Shown here piece after piece: positions 11,300-21,904 of a stretch of 64,000 nucleotides of DNA. The notes under the pieces were generated by a model. That model made no database searches, was not told where the DNA came from, and worked only from the letters and a program-made list of their open reading frames with translations. Origin of the DNA: Fusarium oxysporum f. sp. lycopersici 4287 (taxonomy: Eukaryota > Ascomycota > Sordariomycetes > Hypocreales > Nectriaceae). Numbering within the stretch: the stretch's first letter is position 1; each line of letters starts with the position of its first letter. The DNA lies in the NCBI RefSeq assembly GCF_000149955.1, contig NC_030991.1, positions 729,942 to 793,941 on the forward strand. Reading direction: 5' to 3'. The translations under genes and the position numbers were made by a program.

Positions 11300-12128
11300 A
11301 AGTTGGTTAAGATATTTGAGAGTGTTGGAGATGTAGTGGATTTGGACGAGAAGCTGAGGAGGAGAGTATGGGAACTGATCTCAAGGCGGAAGCCCCCATC
11401 TTTTAACGACCAGGGCACCTACCCACCTCAGCCCAAGACTCATGGATGGTGGTGATGGTGTCGACTCCTCGAGTCTAGGCCCAAGCATATCAGCAGCTGG
11501 CTTAGACTAGTTTTGGAAACCCAACAGAGCTGCATCAGAGTTACCTCGAGGGAATCCTGTCGGCAGCCAAGTGGTGAGAGATCGGTACCGCCTTGTGTCT
11601 GGGTTATTACTTGGGAGAGGTGTTAATGGTACCTTTCGTGCGCTTTTGTGTTAATTGGTAAGGGGGCGATAGTGCTGCCCGCACCAGGCGTTGCATCATC
11701 GGCTATGGCAGATTGATGCTGCCATCTTGACAGGATACCCAGTACAAGTGTCGGTCTTGGTATTGGGTTCCGCCCGGTGCGACAGAGTCAAGGTTCTAAA
11801 ACCTCTCCCCCAGCTCAGCTGGAGGTCGATCAATCATGCGGATTTCCTCTTTGGGCCACCTCGGCCGCGAGAAGGTGGTCAACCTCGAGGCTGTGTACGT
11901 GGGACCTTTGGTTGTGGAGTTTCGATGATGGCAGGATGAAGACAGCGAATCTAATCGAAACGGAAAAATATTCATGTCAACCACGGAATTTGTGGTAGCG
12001 GCGAAAAAAAGCATCATGTCAGATACACCCGCTCTGCTGGCCCAGCGGGACATGACGATACCTTCCTTGAGTCCTCAAATTGCTTGCTGTTTCCCGGCCA
12101 AATGCCACATTCAATCCATGATGGTTGT
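11300..12128. other. Promoter of the small secreted gene and spacer
   Basis: Pyrimidine-rich just upstream of the secreted-protein gene. Otherwise I see only short frames without motifs. Confidence 0.5.
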
Positions 12129-12417
12129 TATCTCTTTGACCGGCACAAGGCTACACCAAGGTCACTCGCTCCACTTGACCCCACGTACAAAAAGGCTACA
12201 AATCCCTCCCTATTATTATAGTTGAAAAGGCTGTCTTCCTTTGTAGCTGGTCTACCTCTCTTATGGTATAGGCTTAGAATTCAACTATCTTGATTGGTTA
12301 ATAGCCCTCTAAAGGAGAGAAAGTACAAGTTGGCCTGTATCAGCAGATTTACTTGCTTTGATTGGCCTTCTACCCCTATCGTGACCACTTTGTAGCCTTG
12401 TGCCGGTCAAAGAGATA
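12129..12417. mobile_element. MITE with about 26-bp terminal inverted repeats
   Basis: The left end reads TATCTCTTTGACCGGCACAA then GGCTAC. The right end (12391-12417) is the exact inverse complement, GTAGCCTTGTGCCGGTCAAA then GAGATA, and a looser match (GGTCAC/GTGACC) continues inside. The unit is 289 bp and has no coding capacity. The outermost TA/TA could be a target duplication of the Tc1/mariner type, which would make it a non-autonomous derivative of such an element. No autonomous partner with these ends was seen in this window. Confidence 0.75.
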
Positions 12418-13030
12418 TCATCACTCAACGCGGAGAAGGATCGGCTGTTGATGACCGAATGACCTATGTTGGCTGCATCGTATAGCTTGTGGATGCGCGC
12501 CTTAGCATCAACCTTAATGGGGGAACAAGGTTTAAAGTTGTAGCCGTGAGACCTGGAAACCCCACTCTGGAAAGAGTAAATGATAATTATAAGCAAGAGA
12601 CTTTCTTGGCTCAAATTCTATTAGGAAAGAGTCTCGGTGAGTTATCAGAGCTTGGTCCGAAAACATCTTCATATTCATGTCAATCACTCTATCAGTATAT
12701 CCGTAAGAACCCTTTCTAGTGACTCAATTGAGAAGCGTCGCAAATCTCCATCAACTAGTAAGCCAAACTCCAACCGGCCGAACGGCTGACCTCAACATCT
12801 CTTCAAGATTTCTCATTAGCGTTGCATCTTGGACACCCCAACTTCTTACCAACGAGGTTAAATGGCCCTGCCAACAACCTCGACGCCATTGTGCAGGCGC
12901 CACTCACTTGCGTGATGTATGACCCGCCATGACATCAATTCAGCCAACCTCACGCCATTGGTTCCCGCTCCGACACTTGCGCAAGTCGCTCCTTAAGCTC
13001 GGCTTGGACTATCGAAAGCCTCGTGAACAG
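12418..13030. other. No supported gene
   Basis: Spacer between the MITE and the short frame at 13033. No motif-bearing frame seen. Confidence 0.45.
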
Positions 13031-13032
13031 CC

Positions 13033-13236
13033 ATGACACCTCGGCCTTCTCGCCTCACCATCAGTCAGATCGAGACTTTGGCACAGTATGCCGGGGACGA
13101 TCAGTCTTCAAGTTGGGGAACTGCCAGCCTCTCACCCTTATCAAGGTCATCGAGCAACCCTTCGTCCTACAAGTTCGTCCGACAAATAAGGTCTCGTAAA
13201 AGAAGCTCTTCCTTCTGTGCTGATCTTCCGGACTAG
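13033..13236 (+). CDS. Short hypothetical protein, Ser/Arg-rich
   Basis: A 67-codon frame starting MTPRPSRLTISQIETLAQ in a reasonable start context, with a Ser-rich second half and a basic stretch (RSRKRSS). It ends 15 bp before the copia LTR. It may be a small gene, or the first exon of a gene cut by the retrotransposon. I do not recognise it. Confidence 0.25.
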   Translation: MTPRPSRLTISQIETLAQYAGDDQSSSWGTASLSPLSRSSSNPSSYKFVRQIRSRKRSSSFCADLPD

Positions 13237-13251
13237 TTTCTCTATCCTATC

Positions 13252-13428
13252 TGTCGCAGGCCGGGCATGGTCTCAATGATCCTCAGGAACAACAGCCCTT
13301 AGTAATCAAGCTGGGTGATTTAAAGTAAAACCTGTGGGTTGGAATACCCCACACAGAAGACAATCAATCAACTCACTACTGCTGCTCATCATACTCACTC
13401 TAACCCTTTAAGCACGCTCAGTGCGACA
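13252..13428 (+). repeat. 5' LTR of the copia element
   Basis: 177 bp, TG...CA, with short inverted ends TGTCGCA and TGCGACA. Position-by-position reading finds no difference from the 3' LTR. Confidence 0.95.
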
Positions 13429-13445
13429 GTTATGAGCCCGGAGAC
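13429..13445 (+). promoter_or_regulatory. Primer-binding site, tRNA-Met internal-fragment type
   Basis: GTTATGAGCCC directly abuts the LTR. It is the reverse complement of the anticodon stem-loop sequence GGGCTCATAAC (CAT anticodon) rather than of a tRNA 3' CCA end, since no TGG is present. Copia of Drosophila uses a 5'-half of initiator tRNA-Met in this way. The match beyond the first 11-13 bases cannot be judged without the host tRNA. Confidence 0.7.
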
Positions 13446-13746
13446 TCTTCCGCTACGTCGCACGCGATATTTATCACCATTACCAGCTTTCCTGTCAACC
13501 TGGACGCAATGAAATCTTTCTTCCGACAGGAAATTCTCTTCAGAGAAACCGGAACGAAGTTGGACCGGTTGCATTATGCTTACTGCGGGGTTCATCACCA
13601 GCCGCGAAAGCAGCAACTACAGAGAAGACTCAGAAAAACTGATATTTTCATAATGATTTCAATTAAAAAGGAAGCTAACGCATTAAATAGAAGTCAACTA
13701 AAAAGTGAAGTTAACATTGCCTTTACCAAAAATCATCAAACACAAG

Positions 13747-16700
13747 ATGTCGATCAAAGACCATAACCTCGCTATGCTCAACGCCCGTGAAGACTGGACG
13801 AACTGGATTAATTCTATCGAGGACCTTGCTGTGCGTAATGATGTCTGGAACTATTGTGATCTAGAAGGGATCGAAAATCTGGTCTTTACTGCGACCAAAC
13901 CATCAGACTCAGCGAGCAAGGATACGATCCAGAAATACCACAGCCTCCAGGCTATCTACGAGAGCGAGAAGAAGAAATATGACAAGGTCTCTGATCGCAT
14001 CGACCTCACGGTGTGTCAGGAGTTCAAGCAACACTACCTCGGAATCCATGACGTCCGCGGCAAACTCATCGCGCTGGCTGATAGCATCCAACCCACCGCG
14101 AAAGATCAGAAGCAGAATGTCAGGACCGAGTTCGAATCGCTTAAGAAAGGCCCTGGCAACACTAGTCTTGACAAATGGCTTAGCCGCTGGCCTGCTCTCG
14201 TCAGCAACGCCAAGCGTTACAAGATCGAGAATCTCAGCGAGTCACAGATTTGTGATGCGTTCATTGAAGCATCTCGTGAAGTCAACCCACCGTTCTACAA
14301 CTACATGAAGTCCAAAGAAGCTCAGGTTGAGAACGAGAAGAACCTCATCAAGGAGGCTGCAAAAGCCATGGAGAAGATCTCAAACGCGTTTCTCACCGCG
14401 CTTAACGAGATTAATCCTGACCATGCCAGTAACGGCTCTATCACCGTTGCAAGCTCGGCTGATTCTGAAGAGGACGAAAATGATCAAAATGATGATGCCA
14501 CTATTGTTCAGAAAGCTCAGAATACAACGAACAGAGCTCTCAGGGCCTTCCGCAAGCTCAACCCAACCCTCTCCGAGAAGAAGATCACGATCGGATTCTG
14601 TATTAGGCAATTCAGAACAATGGCACCACCGAAGGAGAACGCTACTAGGGGACGAGCAGCCCATGCCACATTCCAAGATAGGAAGCATGGCAATGGCTGG
14701 GACTCGCAAAACGAGGAGAGCCAGCCCCAGCAGAAAAGACAGCGAACACAACCTTCATCTTCGAGCACAAACCCTCAACAGTGCGTATGTGGCATGTCTC
14801 ACAAGTATGCTGACTGCTACTACCTAAATCCTTCGAAGGCACCAGAAGGATGGACACCAGCCATCCAAGTCCAATCGAAAGTCATCACTGCAGTCAAAGG
14901 GAGCAGGAGGCTTCGGACAAACATCGAAAAGAACTTCAGGAGAAACAAGATCAACCTACCTAAGTTCTGGCAGTCTGACAGTACGGAGAATCAACACAAG
15001 ACTCCGACAGAAGACGAGACTTCAAACACTGCTGCCGCGTTACCACGCAAATCAAGAGCTGCATTTGTCACGTCAAAGTTCGCACTCAGCACAACCGCAA
15101 AAGACGAGTACGGCGACTGCTTTCGACTCGACAACTGCGCGGATACGCATGTCTGCAATGACCTATCTCGCTTCACTAAATACAAGCCTCTGGACAATGA
15201 AGTCATCGAGTTTGGCGACTCAGGCACATACATCACGGGTGTCGGCAATGTCACAGTCCATGTTGATACCCCATCGGGTCCAGGCTTAATCCAGATCGAG
15301 AATGTTGCCCATGTTCCCGGATTCCACTGGAACCTCATCAACACGCACTCTCTCGAACAACAAGGCCTCTATTTTAATACTAGGACCTGTTGGATGGAGT
15401 ATTCGGATGGATCAAATGCCTTCAAGGCAACAAAGTATGGTGCTTTCCGAGTGGTCGAACCTTGCATGAAGGACGCTGTCTTCAAGGCAAAGTCGCACCA
15501 AGAGGCTGTGAAGTCATTTGCAATGGCGACCAAGTCGAGAACACCTCAAGTGGCAATAGCATCTATGGATATCTGGCACGCAAGGCTTGGCCATATCCGT
15601 AAGGAAGCTCTCGAACACGTGCCTCAAGTAGTCGAAGGAGTCGCACTTGGCACTCACGACTTTGAACGAAAATCTGAGCTTTGTCCCGAATGCCAACTCG
15701 GACAGGCGCACCAGCAAATCTCACGTGTACCAACCTGGAGGGGAACCTACCCTTTCGAAAGGATACATCTCGACCTTGTCGATATGGAGGAAGCCTTCAA
15801 CGCCGACTCCTGGGTCGCTCACTTTTATTGCGACCACTCGGCTTACCACGTGTCCTTCAATCTCCCGAACAAGGCTCAAGAGGAACTCCTGTCGGCTACG
15901 CAAGAGTTTCTCGCCATTACAAACGACAACTGGGGTTTCACTACGCGGTACATCCGATCAGATGGCGAGAAAGGTCTGGGCAAGAAATGGAAGCATTTCA
16001 TTACAATGAAAGGAATCATCTTCAATCCATCTCCACCAGATACGCCAGATCAGAACGGTCCTGCCGAACGTTCTGGGGGGGTGATCATGACTATCGCTCG
16101 CAAGCTTCGAATACAGGGAAATCTACCTCAGAAACTCTGGCCCTACATCGTTGCTCATGCTACCCGCCTCCTCAATCGCATCCCGGTTCAACGAAAACAA
16201 TGGCGAACTCCGTTTGAGATGGTTCATGGCAGAAAGCCGAACCTCTCTCATCTCAAAATCATTGGCTCTCTCGCCTATGTATTGATCAAGAACAAGAAAG
16301 CTCGTCCGGCCAGAGCGAAACTACAAGAAAACGCGCTCACGGGATGGCTTGTCGGATTCGACGCAACTAATATCCACAAAGTTTGGATTCCACACCTCGA
16401 TCGTGTTATTGTATCTCGTGATGTTCAAATTGACGAGAAAGTCATGTACGATCCACAGCTTGCCACAACTCGTCCTGAATCAGGACAGGCTCTCGCCATT
16501 ACGGTCAACGAAGTTGATCTGGACGAAGAAGATGTTGAGCCATTGCCTATCACGGAGGATATAGCAACATCAGTTCCTGTTTCGATCCAAACAGAAGTAG
16601 AGCCACCTCCACTAGGGTTGCTTCTCACACCACAAAGCTCACCTGAACGAGCAACAGCAGGGGAAATACAGGTTGAACAGCCAGACGTGTTGCGGCCCCC

Positions 16701-18669
16701 GAATCAAGCAGCTCTCCATCAAGCATCATCGCATCCTCGGACAAATATGTCAGGAGAAGAGGCACCCAGAAAGGAAGGAACAACGGACGCCGAGGTGCTC
16801 CAGAACCTTCGGACAACTTCTGGGAGAAACATCAAACTGTCTCTGAGAGGTCAGGATGCAATCGAAACATTCAAACCGCGCTCCACCCTACATCGAGTTC
16901 AGAAGCGAGCACGAAGACAGGCATACACCCTACGACTGGAACGCGCGAAGCTGGGACATCAGATCGCCCACGCCTTCGCAGCTGCACGGTCAATCCGAAT
17001 CCATCGGAGGGACCTGCTACCACCACCTGAATTCTGGCATCAACTAAAACGGCACCCTGAGAGAGAAGGCTTCAAACGAGCTGCAGGCGCCGAGATCAAC
17101 TCACTCAAGGAGAAGAAATCCTTCCAACTAGTTGATTGTCCAGAAGGCAAACAGATACTGCCGCTCAAATGGGTCTTTACCTACAAACTGGATGATACAG
17201 GACATCTCATTCGTCATAAAGCCCGCATCTGTGTCAGAGGTGATCTCCAACACCACTCTGGTGAAGACATCTACGCAGCAACCGGTGCTTATCGAAGCTT
17301 CCGGATTCTGATGGCTCTCGTCTGTGCGTTTGGGCTGATATGTCACCAAGTTGACTTCAAGAACGCCTTCGTCAACGCTGAAATGGACGAGGAGGTCTAC
17401 ACCACATGCCCACCGGGATATGGTCAATCAGGAAAGGTCTGGAGACTGCTCAAAGCGCTCTATGGTCTGCGCAAGTCACCAAAACTGTGGTACCATGAAC
17501 TTGTACGGTTCCTCAAAGACCTGGGATTTGAACAATGCCCAGATGAACCATGCATTCTCATTAACAACGAGACTCATCTTGTCTTGTTTCTTTACGTCGA
17601 TGATCTTCTCATCATCGCACAATCTGACTACCTCCAACAAGTCAACGAATTCAAAGCAGCAGTAAACGGCAAATACGGGATTAAGGATTTGGGAGAAGCA
17701 ATCACCTTCCTCAACATCAGGATCCTTCGAGATACCAAGGCCAAGAAGCTCTGGATCTGCCAGGATGGATATATCGACAAACTTTGTAACAAGTTCGGGA
17801 TCGACAAATCAATGAGAACGACAACTCCTCTCATTCCGTCGTACCGTCCCCAACCTTTCGAAGGACAGGCCACTATTCGACAGATAACAGAGATGCAAGA
17901 AAAGGTAGGATCAGTTCTGTATGCGGCAGTAGTAACAAGACCAGATGTCTCCTATGCAGCTAGCCAGTTAAGCCAATTCGCTATGAACCCTTCACCAGAG
18001 CACCTGCGGTATGCGAACAGAGTTCTCTCATATCTCCAGACCACACGGTACTATGCCATCGAGTTCTCGGGCTCTGTGGATAAGGCCACAGCAGTAGAGA
18101 CAGGCGATGATGAAGTACTACAGCAGTCAAGCGACGCATCGTTCGCGGATGATCCAGAGACTCGAAGATCCACCCAGGGCTATCTCATGAAGTTGTTTAG
18201 CGGGGCAATCATGTGGCAGTCTTCAAAACAGAAGACTGTAACCACGTCAACGACTGAAGCGGAACTGTTATCGCTGTCTCATACAGCGAGGGAGACAATA
18301 GCTCTATACCGACTGTTCGGTCAGATATAATTCGATCCAGAACACCAACCACGCATCCTCTGTGACAATCAACAAACAGTGGGACTGGTCCAGAAAGAGA
18401 GACCACAACTAACATCAAAGTTAAGACACGTCGACATCCACAATTTTTGGCTAAGACAGATCCATCGAGACGGCAAAATTACAGTTCAATGGGTTCCAAC
18501 AACAGACATGCCTGCAGATGGCTTCACAAAACCTCTTTCAGCAGAAAAGCATTCTCACTTCGTGAAACAATTGGGCCTGGTTGATATCTCACTGCGGATT
18601 GATCCAGAACACGTTTCAGAGGAGGATATCGATCAGGATGATATGCAGATCTCATCTGATACAGACTGA
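13747..18669 (+). pseudogene. Copia gag-pol polyprotein with one in-frame stop
   Basis: The ATG at 13747 (MSIKDHNLAM) opens a 1641-codon frame broken only by TAA at 18328. Domains in order: UBN2-like gag (about 1-340), a non-standard zinc knuckle CVCGMSHKYADC (about 345), aspartic protease with LDNCADTHVC in place of the usual D-S/T-G-A (about 461), GAG-pre-integrase zinc motif HARLGH...CPECQ (about 610), integrase core with LDLVD, RSDGEKG and NGPAERSG (about 674-770), reverse transcriptase from LPLKWVFTYK (about 1140) with the YVDD box (about 1282), and RNase H (SSDASFADD near 1463, TTEAELLSLS). The stop falls between FGQI and FDPEHQPRILCDN, inside RNase H; a CAA-to-TAA change would explain it. 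The Asn-Cys in the protease active site is unusual and may also disable the element. Confidence 0.93.
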
Positions 18670-18683
18670 AATCTGGGGGGGTG

Positions 18684-18860
18684 TGTCGCAGGCCGGGCAT
18701 GGTCTCAATGATCCTCAGGAACAACAGCCCTTAGTAATCAAGCTGGGTGATTTAAAGTAAAACCTGTGGGTTGGAATACCCCACACAGAAGACAATCAAT
18801 CAACTCACTACTGCTGCTCATCATACTCACTCTAACCCTTTAAGCACGCTCAGTGCGACA
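18684..18860 (+). repeat. 3' LTR of the copia element
   Basis: Same 177-bp sequence as 13252-13428, preceded by the polypurine tract at 18672-18683. Confidence 0.95.
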
Positions 18861-19127
18861 CTGGTATTAGGACATGATTCCTGAGGAGGTTTTGGCATCT
18901 TGAATAGGTTTAGTCCTTGCGATCCACCCTTCCTGTTACACTAACCTTAATATGATTTAGCCCATCACTTCGGGCTTTTTACCCTTTTGGATCAGTGCCG
19001 ACGCGCTCCATGATCGCGTTCTTCCGCGACCGTGATCCAGCTGGACGCTGTGAACCAGAAGGAATGGAGTCTACATCGCCCTCCACGAACGACGTTGACG
19101 TGTTATCTTCCTCAACACTTGCAGTGA

Positions 19128-21631
19128 GTGGCTTCTTTAGCGCCACCAGCTCCCAGCCTGCAAGAGGAAACACCACATGAAGAAGTAGAACATCAGTACC
19201 TCTGGCGTTGCTTCCCGGATTACGTTTGGTCCCAACGCGTCCGAGATACGCCATCGTGGGTATGGGGTTTCGGGTATGATGTTGAGGATTCTTCTGGTGG
19301 CCGGCGGTGGGTCTGCAGGCGCTGCATCCAGAATAAGAATCCTAAACCCAGAAGCTTCGCGGACAAGGGAATCCAGAATGCAAACGCCCATTTATTCAAG
19401 GGCCATGGAATACGCGCTTCCCCTGACAAGACGAAATCAGCCGCTGAGAAAAAAGCCGAGAAATTAAAGGCCAAGGATCAGAGGTCCATCGCCGAAGTGA
19501 TGAAGCTTAATACGCGACTCCCGCGCGAACAAGACATTACGAACAGTCTGGTCAAGGGTTTCGACCGCAAGCATTTCCAGCGCCTCCTACTCGAATGGAT
19601 CATCGAGGAAAACCACGCATTNNNNNNNNNNNNNNNNNNNNNNNNNNNNNNNNNNNNNNNNNNNNNNNNNNNNNNNNNNNNNNNNNNNNNNNNNNNNNNN
19701 NNNNNNNNNNNNNNNNNNNNNNNNNNNNNNNNNNNNNNNNNNNNNNNNNNNNNNNNNNNNNNNNNNNNNNNNNNNNNNNNNNNNNNNNNNNNNNNNNNNN
19801 NNNNNNNNNNNNNNNNNNNNNNNNNNNNNNNNNNTGTCAAGATCACGGATGCCAATATTACCAGGACAACCATCCGCCGCAAAGTTCTCTCGGCCTACGA
19901 AATGCACAAGGATAAGGTCGTCGCAGCGCTGAAGCAGTCATGCGGCCTGATTCACGTCTCCTTTGACGGATGGAAGTTAGGCAACAGGCACAGCTTGTAC
20001 GAGATTGCTTGTTTCCTTTCGGATGAGAATAGCCAGCCACGCAAGCTGGCGCTTGGTGTACCGGAAATTGAGAACTCGCCATTTCGGACACAACATTGCG
20101 GCCGAAATACTGGACGTCCTTGACGCCTATGGTATCCAGGATAAGATTGGGTACTTCACACTGGACAACGCGGAAAGCAACGACAAGGCCATGGAGGTAA
20201 TTGGTGGTGAGCTCGGGTTCGTCGGGTCGAGGAAGCGTGGGCGCTGCTTCGGCCATACGCTAAATCTCTCGGCCAAAGCACTGCTGTTTGGCCACAACGT
20301 CGAGGCTTTCGAAGAGCAGTTGTCAGGGGAAGCTGCTCTGTCTGAGGCAGAGCATACACTTTGGCGGCGCAAAGGACCTGTAGGAAAGCTGCACAACCTG
20401 GTGGTTGACGTCCGAAGGTCGGACCAGCTTACTTATTTGCTGCGGAGTATACAACGCTCCGAATTCGATCTATCCTCGGACCCCAGGATTAGAGCGAGGC
20501 AGCCGGTCGATTTGATCATTGACAACGATACCCGGTGGCTTTCTCAACTATATATGATTAGACGCGCCATCATTCTTCGACCATTCATCGAACAACTGGT
20601 CTTGAAGCATCGTCGACAGTGGGAGCAGGACAACAGATCAAAGAGGACAGGGAATCTCAGAAAGTCTGCAAGGGAGCCCCGGATTTGCTTGGAGGAAAAC
20701 CAGCTTACGGTCAATGACTGGGTAGTCCTGGAACACCTAGCTAAGCTTCTTGGATTCTACGAGGATGCCGTGAAGACTCTGGAAGGCGATGGCCAACAAC
20801 GCAAGCGGAAAGGAGGGTGGGTTGGCTCGTACGGGAATGTATGGGAGGTTATCCAGGGATTCGAGTTCTTGTTGGAAGTGCTCGAGGACTATAAGCAGCT
20901 TGCTTCTGAGATACCCGACGCGGAGCACTTCCGAATCAATGTTAATCTGGGTTGGGAAAAACTCAACAAGTACTACAGCAGGCTGGATGAGACACCAATC
21001 TATTACACGGCCTTAGCGCTGCACCCGGCTTTCCGGTGGGGGTATTTCGAGAATGAGTGGAAGGATAACACGAAATGGGTGATGAAGGCGAAGCAGATGG
21101 TCCGAGAAGTGTGGGAATCGAACTATCGTCACCTGCAGGTGGTCCGGAGTCCCGTGGACGACGAACCCAGTTGCGAAGCGGCAGCGAAAGTACTACAACC
21201 TTTTTCAAGCGTACTGTGAGCGCACGCGGCCGGTTCTCGGATACGGTTTGGTGAAAGAGGAAGCGACTTTGTCTGACGACATCAATGAAGATACTAACGA
21301 GCTCGAATTATGGCAGTCGTCATGGGAGGATGGAGATAACGATGTTAGAGATCCAATATCATACTGGCATGAGCGCAAACGTCGGTATCCTCGTCTTTCA
21401 CGAATGGCACTGGACTTCCTTACGATCCAGCCGATGTCAGCAGAGTGCGAGAGGATGTTTGCGGCGGCAGGGCGGATGGTGACGCCACTACGAAATCGAC
21501 TGGACGCGGACATTATAGGAATGTGTCAAGTGCTGCGATCGTGGTTACGGGCTGGGGTGATTGACGACCTCGACGTGTCACTACTTCCTACCGAGAATGG
21601 TAGTGGTGATAGGGCGGAAGAAGGATCCTAG
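19128..21631 (+). pseudogene. hAT-family transposase A (BED zinc finger, RNase H-like core, dimerisation domain)
   Basis: The first piece has a BED-type finger (WVCRRC...NANAHLFKGHG). After the gap comes the core: LIHVSFDGWKLGNRH, DKIGYFTLDNAESND, RCFGHTLNLSAKALL, IDNDTRWLSQLYMIRRA. The C-terminal hAT dimerisation block reads YPRLSRMALDFLTIQPMSAE then CERMFAAAGRM. The frame changes near 20077 (before HFGHNIAAEILDVLD) and again near 21165 (after SPVDDEP), so no continuous protein is possible. The extreme N terminus may lie upstream in another frame (ATG at 19062). Transposase cuts at the TIRs and reinserts the element; here it is dead unless the lesions are sequencing errors. Confidence 0.85.
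19622..19834. other. Assembly gap, 213 N
   Basis: A run of 213 N, a multiple of three, inside the hAT A transposase. The size looks estimated from paired reads rather than a default. Confidence 0.99.
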
Positions 21632-21904
21632 GTAGAGGTGGGATGTGAAGAAAAGGGGATGGGAGAGTGGGAGTGAAATAGCTCGGCTTGGAGATCAACG
21701 ACTTCAACCAGTGTCCATTCAACTCAATTTGATGGATAATTGATCAACGCCACTGGAGAGAGTGGTTGACCAGATCAACTCACCGCCACCGAGCCATTCA
21801 GTTGATTGAATTGAGTGGTGCACACCCTTGCCTGACGACCTGTTGTTGACCCATCACCTGCACCATGTTTTGCGATTTCGACATGACAAAGAGATTATTT
21901 TACC

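Larger units (their letters stand above)
13252..18860 (+). mobile_element. Complete Ty1/copia LTR retrotransposon
   Basis: Two 177-bp LTRs (13252-13428 and 18684-18860) start TGTCGCAGG and end GTGCGACA, giving TG...CA ends. They appear identical over their whole length, so insertion was recent. The base run GTTATGAGCCC right after the 5' LTR complements the anticodon arm of tRNA-Met (GGGCTCATAAC), pointing to priming by an internal tRNA fragment as in Drosophila copia. A G-rich polypurine tract (18672-18683) precedes the 3' LTR. One polyprotein frame lies between. The 5-bp flanks differ (CTATC on the left, CTGGT on the right), so no target duplication is evident. The only coding lesion is a single in-frame stop in RNase H. 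Confidence 0.95.
18979..21850 (+). mobile_element. hAT transposon A, right end present, left end not found, coding region broken
   Basis: The element carries a BED-finger hAT transposase and a right end finishing in GAGTGGTGCACACCCTTG near 21833. The expected inverse, starting CAAGGGTGTGCACCACTC, is not visible to the left, where the copia LTR lies 120 bp away. The region before the right end (21690-21830) is full of TTGA/TCAA words. A 213-base sized gap interrupts the transposase. The element is related to the one at 22.3-24.8 kb. Confidence 0.75.

Noticed and set aside
13909..17873. Many antisense and shifted frames over the copia polyprotein
   Set aside because: All lie within the strong 1641-codon sense frame and have no motifs; they are frame shadows.
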